A stretch of DNA of 53,544 bases from Bacillota bacterium. GTDB taxonomy: Bacteria > Bacillota > Bacilli > Alicyclobacillales > SLC66. Position numbers and translations under genes: made by a program. This document shows, one piece after another, positions 1 through 8,356 of the stretch. Under the pieces are notes generated by a model, which saw nothing but the letters and a program-made list of their open reading frames with translations, did not search any database and was not told the origin of the DNA. Location: contig JAJZEE010000011.1 in the NCBI GenBank assembly GCA_021805735.1, forward strand, positions 1-53,544, written 5' to 3'. Each line of letters starts with the position of its first letter. The stretch's first letter is position 1.

Positions 1-756
1 CTTGCGTTTTTCCGCGAAGGCCCTCAGCCCCTCCATTCGATCACTCGTGCCGATCACGGATTCGTACGCCCTTTGTTCGATCAGAAGACCCTCCTCGAGA
101 GCAACCTCAATGCCCTGATCAATCGCCAGTTTGGCCTGTCGAACCGCGATTGGGCCGCCATCCGTGATCGTGTGCGCCACCCTGAGCGCCTCTGCCAGAA
201 CATCATCCGCAGCCACAACGTACTGAGCCAGCCCGAATTGACCCGCTTCCTGCCCCGAGATTCTGCGGCCGGTGAAGATGAGATCCTTCGCGCGGGCTAC
301 GCCAACCAGGCGAGACAGTCGCTGCGTGCCTCCCGCACCCGGAATAATGGCCAGTCGCGTCTCCGTCAGGCCCACTGTCGCATCCGCCGCCATCACGCGA
401 AGGTCACAGGCAAGAGCGAGTTCCAGCCCACCGCCGAGCGCTACGCCGCGGACAGCGGCGATCGTCGGTATAGGCAGATCCGCAAAGCCCTCCACCACTG
501 CGCGAATTCGGCCAACAGCAAGTCGCGCCTCGTCTTCGCTCATGGAGCGGCGTTCCTTCAGATCCGCGCCTGCACAGAACGCCCTGCTGCCGGCCCCGGT
601 CAAAATCACACAGCGCGCGCGCGAATCTTCCCGAACCGCGTCCAGCGCAGCGGACAGTTCTCGCAGCAGAGCTGTGGACAACGCGTTCATGGCCTCTTCA
701 CGGTTGATCTGGATCAACCGCGCGTCACCCTCGTGGATGAGATTACACAGAGCCAC
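1..756 (-). CDS. yngF: Enoyl-CoA hydratase/isomerase family protein (YngF-like), C-terminus cut by window edge
   Basis: Reading the minus strand from a GTG at 756 gives 252 residues without a stop before base 1, so only the last few residues of a ~258-residue crotonase are missing. Crotonase features are present: LTGAGSRAFCAGADLKE (oxyanion-hole segment), RGVALGGGLELALACDLRV, and the IIPGAGGTQRL block carrying the usual catalytic Glu region (TETRLAIIPGAGG). A GGGGGG ribosome site lies just upstream of the GTG. The start overlaps the end of the HMG-CoA lyase gene by 14 bp, implying translational coupling. In Bacillus the yng operon places this enzyme beside HMG-CoA lyase, where it is thought to hydrate 3-methylglutaconyl-CoA in leucine breakdown; that substrate is inferred from context, since crotonases are hard to tell apart by sequence. 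Confidence 0.9.
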   Translation of the reverse strand, partial: MALCNLIHEGDARLIQINREEAMNALSTALLRELSAALDAVREDSRARCVILTGAGSRAFCAGADLKERRSMSEDEARLAVGRIRAVVEGFADLPIPTIAAVRGVALGGGLELALACDLRVMAADATVGLTETRLAIIPGAGGTQRLSRLVGVARAKDLIFTGRRISGQEAGQFGLAQYVVAADDVLAEALRVAHTITDGGPIAVRQAKLAIDQGIEVALEEGLLIEQRAYESVIGTSDRMEGLRAFAEKRK

Positions 757-1666
757 ATTCCATCCCCCCATCCGAAAACTGCACGGCGCTCGCATGGCTG
801 CGCAGCGAGTGGCCGACGACGCGTCTCAATTCAGCCAGCGGACGCTCCAGCGCCTCGCTGCGTATACCGGACAGAATTCCGAGGCCTTCCAACATATACA
901 CAAGATCATCGGTCGCCACGTTGCCCGAGGCGCCGGGCGCGTAAGGACACCCGCCCAGCCCGCCGAGCGCGCTGTCAAACGTCGTGACGCCCATCGTAAG
1001 CCCGACAAGGATGTTGGCCAGCGCCGTTCCGCGCGTGTCGTGCATATGCAGAGCCAAACGGTTGGTCGGGATATGTTTTAACAATGCTTCCAGAACCCGC
1101 TCTGTATCGGCGGGCGTGGCAACGCCTATGGTGTCGCCGAGCGAGATTTCGTCAACTCCGTCTTCCAGCAGGCGCAAGGCCACGCGCGATACCTGATCGA
1201 CCGCTATAGCGCCTTCATACGGGCAACCAAACACCGTCGACACATAGCCCCTCACAAAGACGCCCTGTTCTTTTGCCGTGCGCGTCACCTCTCGAAGCAC
1301 AGGATACGTTTGCGCGATCGTCTTGTTGATGTTTCTCTTGTTGTGCGTCTCGCTCGCGGACATGAATACCGCAATCGCGTTCACTCCCGTCGCCAGAGCG
1401 CGCTCCAACCCCCGCTCGTTTGGCACCAGTGCGCTGTACACGACCCCCGGCCGTTTCCGGATGCCGGCAAACACCTCGGCGGCGTCAGCCAGCTGTGGAA
1501 TCCATGCGGGGTTGACAAAACTCGAGACCTCAATGAACGGCAACCCCGCGTCCGTCAAGCTGTCAATCCAGGCGATTTTGTCCGCGGTCGGCAAGACCGA
1601 CGGTTCATTCTGGAGCCCGTCACGGGGACCGACCTCCCATACCTTGACCTGTTCAGGCAGTCTCAT
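743..1666 (-). CDS. yngG: Hydroxymethylglutaryl-CoA lyase
   Basis: A 307-residue TIM-barrel protein of the HMG-CoA lyase/DRE-TIM family. It opens with VKVWEVGPRDGLQNE, which contains the catalytic Arg-Asp pair. It has the metal-binding HMHDTRGTALANI segment and the lyase signature GLGGCPYAPGASGN with the active-site Cys. The enzyme splits HMG-CoA into acetyl-CoA and acetoacetate, the last step of leucine catabolism. Only 2 bp separate it from the biotin carrier gene upstream, and its 3' end overlaps the enoyl-CoA hydratase start, so it sits in the middle of a tight operon. Length and motifs are normal for the family. High confidence in function. Confidence 0.95.
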   Translation of the reverse strand: MRLPEQVKVWEVGPRDGLQNEPSVLPTADKIAWIDSLTDAGLPFIEVSSFVNPAWIPQLADAAEVFAGIRKRPGVVYSALVPNERGLERALATGVNAIAVFMSASETHNKRNINKTIAQTYPVLREVTRTAKEQGVFVRGYVSTVFGCPYEGAIAVDQVSRVALRLLEDGVDEISLGDTIGVATPADTERVLEALLKHIPTNRLALHMHDTRGTALANILVGLTMGVTTFDSALGGLGGCPYAPGASGNVATDDLVYMLEGLGILSGIRSEALERPLAELRRVVGHSLRSHASAVQFSDGGMECGSV

Positions 1667-1668
1667 GT

Positions 1669-1881
1669 CTACTCCAACTCCACGATAATGTCGCCTTCAT
1701 TGACAAAATCGCCTTCGCCCACGCGCACTTTCGCGACTGTGCCTGATACTTCCGCCGCCACCGGCACCTCCATCTTCATGGATTCCAGGATGACGACGTC
1801 ATCCCCCGCTTTTACCTCCTGGCCCGGAGACACCAAAATTTTGAACACAGTGCCGGCCATATTGGACGCGACAGTTTTCAT
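1669..1881 (-). CDS. yngHB: Biotin/lipoyl attachment protein (biotin carboxyl carrier, YngHB-like)
   Basis: A 70-residue single-domain carrier. The biotinylation loop ESMKMEVPV is intact, with Lys in the Met-Lys-Met context, and the rest matches a beta-hammerhead biotinyl domain ([11 protein letters not shown] ... [11 protein letters not shown]). It would carry CO2 from the biotin carboxylase encoded just upstream to a carboxyltransferase, probably encoded beyond base 1 by analogy with yngE. A GAGGAG-type ribosome site precedes the ATG. It lies 38 bp after the carboxylase gene and 2 bp before HMG-CoA lyase. A lipoyl role is unlikely because the neighbours form a methylcrotonyl-CoA-carboxylase-type set. 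Confidence 0.92.
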   Translation of the reverse strand: MKTVASNMAGTVFKILVSPGQEVKAGDDVVILESMKMEVPVAAEVSGTVAKVRVGEGDFVNEGDIIVELE

Positions 1882-1919
1882 GCTCGCTCACTCCTCGCTC
1901 ACTCGTGGTAGAATGGTTG

Positions 1920-3269
1920 TCACACAGAGGACGTAAGTCCCCGTTCCCGCAAAAATGAAGTGTGTGTGTTTCCGCGCAAAAATTCCTCGTCGCGGATAAT
2001 GCTCGACAGCAACGGGATGTTGGATTTCACTCCGGCCACCTCATACCGATCGAGCGCCTCAGCCATGCGTGCGCACGCCTCATCTCGCGTGGCGCCGGAG
2101 ACGATCATTTTCGCGAACATGGGGTCATAGTATGGGGTGATGAAATCGCCTTCACGAATGCCGATTTCCTGCCGAATCCCTGCGCCCTCCGGCAGTCGCA
2201 ACGTCGTCACCAAGCCCGGAGACGGCAGGAATCGGACAGGGTCCTCCGCGCAGATACGGCACTCGATTGCGTGGCGCGCGGGCTCTCTGCCAAACAATTC
2301 GGGAGCCAATTGTTCCCCGGCGGCCACGCGCAGTTGCCACTCGACCAGATCCACCCCGTAGGCTTCCTCTGTGACAGGATGCTCAACCTGCAACCGGGTG
2401 TTCATTTCCAGGAAGTAATACTGCCCGTCTTCATCCAACAGAAACTCGACAGTGCCCACTCCCGTATAGCCGAGTTCCTGAACCAGACGCAGAGCGGACC
2501 CTCCAATGCGCTCGCGAAGTTCCGGAGTCACGGCCGATGAAGGGGCCTCCTCGACAATCTTCTGATGCCTGCGCTGAATGCTGCACTCGCGTTCCCCAAA
2601 ATGAAGCGCGTTGCCGTGCGTATCGGCCAAAATCTGAATCTCGACATGACGGGGCCGCGGAATGTATTTCTCCACATACATGGTTCCGTCGCCAAAATAG
2701 GACTTCACCCGTTTGACCGACGATTCAAAAGCCTGCAGCAAGGCTTCCTCGTCGTAGGCAGTCACCATCCCGATGCCGCCGCCGCCCGCAGACGCTTTCA
2801 GCATCACTGGGAATCCGATCAACCGGGCAGCTTCCGCCGCCTCTTGCGCAGACTCTACGGCGCCAGCGGTGCCGGGTACCACAGGGATCCCCGCACGGGC
2901 GGCCATGGCGCGCGCGCTGACCTTGCTCCCCATTTCCTCGATGGCAGAGGCGGGCGGACCCACAAAAACAAGACCGGCATCCCGACACAGTCTGGCAAAA
3001 TTCGCGTTCTCAGACAGCAATCCGTACCCAGGGTGGATGGCATCAGCATCGACACTCTTGGCCAGTTCCACAATGTGGTCCGCCCGCAAATAGCTTTGCG
3101 CGACAGGAGACGGCCCTGCTGGAACAGCCTCATCGGCCAGAGACACGTGCAGCGCGGAGGCGTCAGCCTCACTGTAGATGGCCACCGTCCTGATTCCCAG
3201 GCTTTTGCAACCGCGAATGATGCGACAGGCGATTTCACCCCTGTTGGCCACCAAAACTTTTGTTAGCAC
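1920..3269 (-). CDS. yngHA: Acyl-CoA carboxylase biotin carboxylase subunit (YngHA-like)
   Basis: 449 residues from a GTG at 3269 that follows GGGGGAG about 10 bases upstream. The frame is open further upstream, but homology begins at LTKVLVANRGEIA, which fixes this start. It carries the biotin carboxylase N-domain (VANRGEIACRIIR), the ATP-grasp glycine loop KASAGGGGIGM, the ECSIQRRHQKIVEEAPS block and EMNTRLQVEHPVTE with metal and catalytic residues. It carboxylates biotin on the small carrier encoded next. With HMG-CoA lyase and enoyl-CoA hydratase downstream, the complex is probably a methylcrotonyl-CoA carboxylase for leucine breakdown rather than acetyl-CoA carboxylase. It is the first gene of the minus-strand operon visible here. 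Confidence 0.93.
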   Translation of the reverse strand: MLTKVLVANRGEIACRIIRGCKSLGIRTVAIYSEADASALHVSLADEAVPAGPSPVAQSYLRADHIVELAKSVDADAIHPGYGLLSENANFARLCRDAGLVFVGPPASAIEEMGSKVSARAMAARAGIPVVPGTAGAVESAQEAAEAARLIGFPVMLKASAGGGGIGMVTAYDEEALLQAFESSVKRVKSYFGDGTMYVEKYIPRPRHVEIQILADTHGNALHFGERECSIQRRHQKIVEEAPSSAVTPELRERIGGSALRLVQELGYTGVGTVEFLLDEDGQYYFLEMNTRLQVEHPVTEEAYGVDLVEWQLRVAAGEQLAPELFGREPARHAIECRICAEDPVRFLPSPGLVTTLRLPEGAGIRQEIGIREGDFITPYYDPMFAKMIVSGATRDEACARMAEALDRYEVAGVKSNIPLLSSIIRDEEFLRGNTHTSFLRERGLTSSV

Positions 3270-3448
3270 GTATGTACATCTCCCCCAAATCAAGAGACGG
3301 AAAACAACGTCTCCACAGTATCGTGACTGGCCCGGCCATCCAGTCGGCGAGCCATTGCATGCAGCAATCAAACTCGCTCACCTGTATGGTATCATCTTGG
3401 AAAGCAACATGCGAACGCGCAGAACAGGCAGGAGGCGCAGTGCGAGTC

Positions 3449-4225
3449 ATGAACGATCCATCCGAACCATTTTCCACGACTTGTCCACTGTTTGGTCAAG
3501 TAGCCCTTGTTACCGGAGCATCGCGGGGAATAGGCGCCGGCATCGCCCGTACGTTGGCAAAAGCGGGGGCGGCGGTGGCGGTCAACTATTTGAATAACAG
3601 GGAACAGGCCATACACGTTGCCCGTGAATGCCAATCCTATGGCGCCAAGTCACTCGCGGTGCAGGCGGATGTCACCGATCTCGGCGCCATAACACGATTG
3701 GTTCAGGAAACGCAATTGCATCTGGGACCTCCCTCCATCCTTGTCAACAACGCCGGACGCGCCCGTTTCGGGCTGTTTATCGACACCGATGAATCCATGT
3801 TGGCCGAGTTGTTAAACGCCAATCTAAAGGCGCCATTTTTTTGCGCGCAGGCCGTTTTGCCGGGAATGCTCAAAGCAGGATATGGACGCATTATCAATAT
3901 CAGTTCCGTGTGGGGTATAGCCGGCGGATCTTGTGAGGTCGCTTACTCCGCGTCCAAAGGCGGACTCATCGCCTTTACGAAGGCTCTGGCCAAAGAGGTC
4001 GGCCCGTCCGGGATCACCGTTAACGCGGTGGCTCCCGGAGCGATTGAAACCGACATGCTCACGCATCTGTCGAGTGAAGACCTGAAGCTGTTGAGCCAAG
4101 AGACGCCAGTTGGTCGACTCGGAACGCCAGCGGACGTGGCGGCCGTCGTTTTATTTCTCGCCAGTCCAGCCGCATCATTTATGACAGGGCAGATCCTGAG
4201 CCCTAACGGCGGACTGGTGATCTAA
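3449..4225 (+). CDS. SDR family oxidoreductase (FabG-like)
   Basis: A 258-residue classical short-chain dehydrogenase/reductase. It shows the cofactor loop TGASRGIGAG, NNAG, and the catalytic Ser with YSASKGG (Tyr/Lys), ending in a GG-rich C-terminus typical of 3-oxoacyl-ACP-reductase-like enzymes. An Arg next to the first loop hints at NADPH use. An AGGAGG at 3430-3435 can serve either the ATG at 3449 or an in-frame GTG at 3440; I chose the ATG because the GTG is very close to the ribosome site. It is divergent from the yng operon and convergent with typA, only 22 bp away. The substrate cannot be read from the sequence; FabG paralogue, sugar dehydrogenase or EF-P aminopentanone reductase are all possible. 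Confidence 0.88.
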   Translation: MNDPSEPFSTTCPLFGQVALVTGASRGIGAGIARTLAKAGAAVAVNYLNNREQAIHVARECQSYGAKSLAVQADVTDLGAITRLVQETQLHLGPPSILVNNAGRARFGLFIDTDESMLAELLNANLKAPFFCAQAVLPGMLKAGYGRIINISSVWGIAGGSCEVAYSASKGGLIAFTKALAKEVGPSGITVNAVAPGAIETDMLTHLSSEDLKLLSQETPVGRLGTPADVAAVVLFLASPAASFMTGQILSPNGGLVI

Positions 4226-4247
4226 CACGATGCCGGTGCACTCCCGT

Positions 4248-6074
4248 TTAACGGGGAACGCTGGTTGCCGCAACTTTTTGAGCCCGTTCGCGTTCACCCT
4301 TGCGGAGCACCTTTTTTCGCAACCGAATACTCTTGGGAGTGATCTCGCAGTATTCGTCATCGGCAAGGTATTCAAGCGCCTCTTCGAGCGACAACAGTCT
4401 TGGCGTCTTTAATCGCGTCGTGTCTTCCTTGGTTGCCGAGCGTACGTTGCTCATGTGTTTTTCGCGACATACGTTAACCACGAGGTCGTTGTCGCGAGCA
4501 TGCTCGCCCACGACCATGCCTTCATAAACCTCAGTGCCCGGGAGGATAAACAACACGCCGCGTTCTTCCACAGACTGAATGGCGTAAGCGGTGGCAACAC
4601 CGGTCTCACTGGCAATCAGCACTCCGCTCTGCCGATCTTCAATGTCCCCTTTGTGGGGTTGATGACTGTGATACGTATGATGCATGGTTCCGTAGCCGCG
4701 CGTAGCCGTCAGCAACTCCGAGCGAAATCCGATCAAACCGCGCGCGGGAACGAGAAACTCGAGTCGTGTGCCTGATGTTCCAGGCACCATTTGCGAGAGA
4801 TCGCCGCGGCGCATGCCGATGCGTTCCATCACTGTTCCGACGTATTCCTCCGGAACGTCGATGACCAGGTGCTCAATGGGTTCAAGCAGTTCCCCAAACT
4901 CGTCGCGACGGTAGATCACTCGTGGCTTGGAGACCTGCAGTTCATACCCCTCCCGCCGAATCGTTTCTATCAGAATCGACAGATGCAGTTCACCGCGGCC
5001 TGAGACCAAAAAAGCGTCTGGTGAATCTGTATCTTCCACGCGGAGACTTACGTCTTTTTCGAGTTCCGCATAAAGGAGCGAACGAAGCTTGCGCGAAGTT
5101 ACATGCGCACCCTCACGACCAGCAAACGGGCCGTCATTGACCAGGAACGTCATCTGGAGAGACGGTTCCTCAATGGCAATGCTCGGCAGGGCTTCGGGGC
5201 GGTTAACATCGGCGACAGTTTCGCCAACCGTCAGATCCCCGAGACCCGCAACCGCGACTATGTCTCCCGCGCTTGCCTCTTCTCTTTCCACCCTGCGCAG
5301 GCCCTGAAATCCATACAGTTTGGAGACGCGTTGGGAAGCTACGCTTCCGTCCGCCTTTAACACGCTGACCTGCTGCCCAACGCGAATCTTGCCGCGGGCC
5401 ACCCGTCCAATCCCGATGCGGCCAAGAAATTCACTGTAGTCGAGGATGCTGGGTTGCCACTGCAGAGGTTCCGAAGGATCGCCGTCCGGTGCAGGAATCG
5501 TTTTTACAATCGCGTCGAACAGTGGTTGCAGATCCTGTGGAGACTGGTTCAGGTCAGTGGTGGCCGTACCCTGCATGGCGGACGCGAACACGACTGGAAA
5601 ATTGATCTGCTCATCGGAGGCGCCAAGATCCATGAACAGTTCCAGTACTTCGTCGACTACTTCCAGCGGTCGCGATAAAGGACGGTCGATCTTGTTGACA
5701 ACCACAATTGGCACAAGATCCTTTTCCAGGGCCTTTCGCAGAACAAACCGCGTCTGTGGCATGCACCCCTCAAACGCGTCAACGACAAGCAACACTCCGT
5801 CTACCATCTGCATGATCCGTTCTACTTCACCGCCAAAATCCGCATGACCAGGGGTGTCGACAATATTGATCACATAATCCTGATAAGCAATTGCAGTGTT
5901 TTTAGCCAGGATGGTGATACCGCGCTCTCTCTCCAGATCATTGGAATCAAGCACGCGATCATGGACAGTCTCGTTGCTGCGAAACACGCCTGACTGCCGC
6001 AGCATCTGATCGACCAAGGTCGTCTTGCCGTGGTCAACATGCGCGATAATCCCGATATTGCGTAGGTGATTCAC
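4248..6074 (-). CDS. typA: Translational GTPase TypA/BipA
   Basis: 608 residues from a GTG at 6074, close to the usual ~612. The G motifs are all present: AHVDHGKTT (G1), DTPGHADF (G3) and NKIDRP (G4), followed by the EF-G-like beta-barrel and the BipA-specific C-terminal domain ([21 protein letters not shown]). An upstream in-frame ATG at 6107 lacks a ribosome site, whereas GGGAGAGG precedes the GTG, and family proteins begin at [15 protein letters not shown]. TypA is a ribosome-associated GTPase involved in 50S assembly and growth at low temperature or under stress. It stands alone and converges with the SDR gene. Confidence 0.95.
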   Translation of the reverse strand: MNHLRNIGIIAHVDHGKTTLVDQMLRQSGVFRSNETVHDRVLDSNDLERERGITILAKNTAIAYQDYVINIVDTPGHADFGGEVERIMQMVDGVLLVVDAFEGCMPQTRFVLRKALEKDLVPIVVVNKIDRPLSRPLEVVDEVLELFMDLGASDEQINFPVVFASAMQGTATTDLNQSPQDLQPLFDAIVKTIPAPDGDPSEPLQWQPSILDYSEFLGRIGIGRVARGKIRVGQQVSVLKADGSVASQRVSKLYGFQGLRRVEREEASAGDIVAVAGLGDLTVGETVADVNRPEALPSIAIEEPSLQMTFLVNDGPFAGREGAHVTSRKLRSLLYAELEKDVSLRVEDTDSPDAFLVSGRGELHLSILIETIRREGYELQVSKPRVIYRRDEFGELLEPIEHLVIDVPEEYVGTVMERIGMRRGDLSQMVPGTSGTRLEFLVPARGLIGFRSELLTATRGYGTMHHTYHSHQPHKGDIEDRQSGVLIASETGVATAYAIQSVEERGVLFILPGTEVYEGMVVGEHARDNDLVVNVCREKHMSNVRSATKEDTTRLKTPRLLSLEEALEYLADDEYCEITPKSIRLRKKVLRKGERERAQKVAATSVPR

Positions 6075-6186
6075 TGTGTTACTCGTCCTCTCCCGAAAAA
6101 CAATCATTTGTATGACAGCTTATTGTATCACACTGAATCAAGTCTTGGTATCCCGAAAAATCGCCGCAGGCGTATTTTTCTGCCCG

Positions 6187-6332
6187 GTTGTTGGTGCTGC
6201 GAAGCAGCATGAAAGTCTATCCCGAAAAATCGACAAATCGACCGGACCGTTCCTGCCGGTGGGAGTCATATATCGCGCCCCTGCTCAGACAGCGCTGTCG
6301 CTGAACTCGCGACGGGCGCAATATATGACTCC
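6187..6332 (+). repeat. Palindromic intergenic repeat, copy A (hairpin module then long-stem module)
   Basis: Part of the gap between typA and the aldo/keto reductase. At 6187-6230 is a short module with the hairpin GCTGCGAAGCAGC followed by ATGAAAGTCTATCCCGAAAAA. At 6262-6280 and 6314-6332 are 19-bp inverted arms, GGAGTCATATATCGCGCCC and GGGCGCAATATATGACTCC, with one mismatch, around a core that starts CTGCTCAGAC and ends GAACTCGCGAC. The same layout recurs at 7622, 11055, 37456 and 38241. The arms differ in sequence from the other copies but still pair. Function unknown. Confidence 0.85.
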
Positions 6333-6400
6333 TCTCCACGGTCTGCCCGGCGCACGCGTGCCCGCGATTCCGGGCCTCGAAAGGAATACTCAAAATGCTA

Positions 6401-6406
6401 TATAAT
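6401..6406 (+). promoter_or_regulatory. Probable -10 element for the aldo/keto reductase gene
   Basis: A perfect TATAAT lies 48 bases before the chosen start; no good -35 is visible 17 bases upstream. Transcription would begin near 6412, inside the first ribosome-site-like sequence (AAAGGAG, 6409-6415). That argues for the second start, at 6454. Confidence 0.5.
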
Positions 6407-6453
6407 TTAAAGGAGTCAATCGTATGGGCAGCAGCCGGATGAGGAGGCGCACT

Positions 6454-7458
6454 ATGGATATTCGCATACTGGGTCGATCGGGATTAAAGGTGCCGGAACT
6501 CTGTCTCGGCACCATGACGTTTGGAAATCAGGCTGATCCCGCCACATCACACGCCATTCTGGACAGCGCGTTTGACGCTGGCGTTTACTTTATCGACACC
6601 GCTGACGTGTATCCGCTTGGCGGAACTATCGAGCAGCTTGGAGCCACCGAAACGATCGTCGGTCAATGGCTGCAGGGTAAGCGCAATCAGGTCGTGCTGG
6701 CCACCAAGTGCTTTGGGCGGATGGGCGCCGGTCCCAACGACGGCGGTCTCGGACGCAGGCATATCATGGACGCTGTGGACGCCAGCCTTCGTCGGTTAGG
6801 CACTGATTACATCGATCTATACCAGGCTCATCAATTTGATGCCGCAACCCCGTTAGAAGAGACATTGCGAGCATTCGACGATCTTGTCCGCTCCGGCAAG
6901 GTGCGTTACATTGGGGTCTCAAACTGGCGTGCGTGGCAACTCGAAAAGGCGCTCGGCATCACCGACATTCGCAACCTGACCCGGATCAGCAGCGTGCAGC
7001 CGCGCTACAACCTCCTGTTTCGGATGATCGAGGATGAACTGGTTCCCGCCTGCCTTGACGAAGGCGTGGGCATCATCTCCTATAACCCGCTCGCGGGCGG
7101 TATGCTGACAGGCCGCTATCAGCCAGGTCAAGAGGTCGAAGCAGGATCGCGTTTCGCCCTCGGCGGCGTCTCTGGCGCTGGCGCCCTTTATCAAGGGCGG
7201 TATTGGCAGCAGACCACATTTGAAACCGTCGAACGTTATCGGCGCTGGTGTCAGGAACGCGGTCTGCAGGCGACCACAACGGCAGTCAAATGGGTATCGC
7301 AACAACCAGGCATTACGTCTGCGATCATCGGAGCGAGTCGACCTGAGCAATTGACAGACAGCCTCGCCGCGACTGCCGCACGGGCACTCACACAAGAGGA
7401 ATTGGACGACCTGAATCAACTCTGGTTCTCTCTGCCCCGCCGTCAGGAAACTCGATAG
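6454..7458 (+). CDS. Aldo/keto reductase
   Basis: 334 residues from the ATG at 6454, preceded by GAGGAGG with 6-base spacing. An in-frame ATG at 6424 also has a ribosome-like AAAGGAG but would overlap the likely transcription start. The catalytic tetrad is present: Asp and Tyr in DTADVY, Lys in LATKCFG, His in YQAHQFD. The GVSNW segment and the C-terminal phosphate-binding IIGASRPEQL (NADPH) follow. It belongs to the YajO/YhdN-like group of (beta/alpha)8 NADPH-dependent carbonyl reductases; the physiological substrate is unknown. It is monocistronic, with repeat copies on both sides. Confidence 0.92.
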   Translation: MDIRILGRSGLKVPELCLGTMTFGNQADPATSHAILDSAFDAGVYFIDTADVYPLGGTIEQLGATETIVGQWLQGKRNQVVLATKCFGRMGAGPNDGGLGRRHIMDAVDASLRRLGTDYIDLYQAHQFDAATPLEETLRAFDDLVRSGKVRYIGVSNWRAWQLEKALGITDIRNLTRISSVQPRYNLLFRMIEDELVPACLDEGVGIISYNPLAGGMLTGRYQPGQEVEAGSRFALGGVSGAGALYQGRYWQQTTFETVERYRRWCQERGLQATTTAVKWVSQQPGITSAIIGASRPEQLTDSLAATAARALTQEELDDLNQLWFSLPRRQETR

Positions 7459-7585
7459 AAAGATGCGGAGCAAAAGCAGGCGCTCGCACGGCCATTCCCC
7501 GGCATGCTCGTACTTTCTCCTCACGCTGCTTTCGCACCGTAAATGTGCGCCAACCATAAGATGAAGGCAAATAGTGCGCCCGCGC

Positions 7586-7691
7586 CATGGAAGTCTATCC
7601 CGGAAAATGTTCCTGCCAGCCGGATTCATATGCTGTGCCCCTGCTCAGACACGGCTACGCCGAACTCGCGACGGGCACAGCATATGAATCC
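7586..7691 (+). repeat. Palindromic intergenic repeat, copy B
   Basis: Perfect 19-bp inverted arms: GGATTCATATGCTGTGCCC (7622-7640) and its reverse complement (7673-7691). They flank a 32-nt core starting CTGCTCAGACACGGC with an inner CGGC/GCCG stem. Just before the arms is GAAGTCTATCCCGGAAAA, the tail of the second module, then TCCTGCC. It lies between the aldo/keto reductase and the ribbon-helix-helix-like gene. A reading frame open from 7543 runs through it into the downstream gene but is not credible as protein. Confidence 0.9.
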
Positions 7692-7737
7692 TGACGATTG
7701 GCATGTCCAGTTACCAAATGAAACGGATGTGAATGGA

Positions 7738-8295
7738 ATGAATACTCGCTCCAAGAGCAAGACTGCGCAATTACGGCTGCCCGTCGCCGTCCGCAGGCGT
7801 GTTAGAGAGGAAAGCCGCATGCTCAATCTGTCAGAGAACAACTATTTGCTCCTGTTGACGCAGATCGCGACAGCCATTCGCGGCGCTGTATGGCCAAACG
7901 GGGTCAAAGACCCGGAGGCGCTTCTGTCCATCGCGGACAATCCGTTCGTGCTGCAAATTGTTGGCGCATTGGCTGGAACGATATGGAGTCAGGTCAAAGG
8001 TGTTCTTGACACGGAGCATGCGCCAGATCAGGCACAGTCTGCCGCGAACACGGCGCCGCCACCGCCCGGCAGATCTGCCCCCGCGACAGTAACGCCCCCA
8101 ATGGCTTCGCCACAGCAACGGGCCATTCCTGGCGCGCCACCGACGCCACCGTCGGCGCAAACAAGGCCGCGCGCAGCGTCACCGTTGATTCCGCCCCCGA
8201 CGACGTCGCCTGCTTCGCCTGATGACGGTATGATCACCCTGATTGATCCGATGACCGGACGGCGTGTTCGCATGCACCGCCGCTCAGCATTGTAA
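7738..8295 (+). CDS. Hypothetical protein with N-terminal ribbon-helix-helix-like segment and proline-rich tail
   Basis: 185 residues from the ATG at 7738; a shorter version from 7819 has the better ribosome site (GAGAGG). Residues ~8-45 fit a ribbon-helix-helix pattern: strand AQLRLPVAVRRRV, then helix EESRMLNLSENNYLLLLT. This pattern is lost if the 7819 start is used, so I prefer 7738. Residues ~55-90 look helical, then ~75 residues are rich in Pro, Ala and Thr (disordered linker). The C-terminus is a compact GMITLIDPMTGRRVRMHRR. It is convergent with gerC. I do not recognise the family; DNA binding is inferred only from the pattern. Confidence 0.6.
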   Translation: MNTRSKSKTAQLRLPVAVRRRVREESRMLNLSENNYLLLLTQIATAIRGAVWPNGVKDPEALLSIADNPFVLQIVGALAGTIWSQVKGVLDTEHAPDQAQSAANTAPPPPGRSAPATVTPPMASPQQRAIPGAPPTPPSAQTRPRAASPLIPPPTTSPASPDDGMITLIDPMTGRRVRMHRRSAL

Positions 8296-8356
8296 TGTGC
8301 ATTGTAAAACGAATGACCAGAAACCTCCATACGAAGTCGCAGTCGCCATCGCTGAG

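Noticed and set aside
73-1936. Long plus-strand open frames opposite the yng operon
   Set aside because: They are antisense shadows of well-supported enzymes on the minus strand, with Arg/Ser-rich low-complexity products and no ribosome sites.
7543-7737. N-terminal extension of the ribbon-helix-helix-like protein
   Set aside because: It is a translation of palindromic repeat copy B and has no ribosome site.
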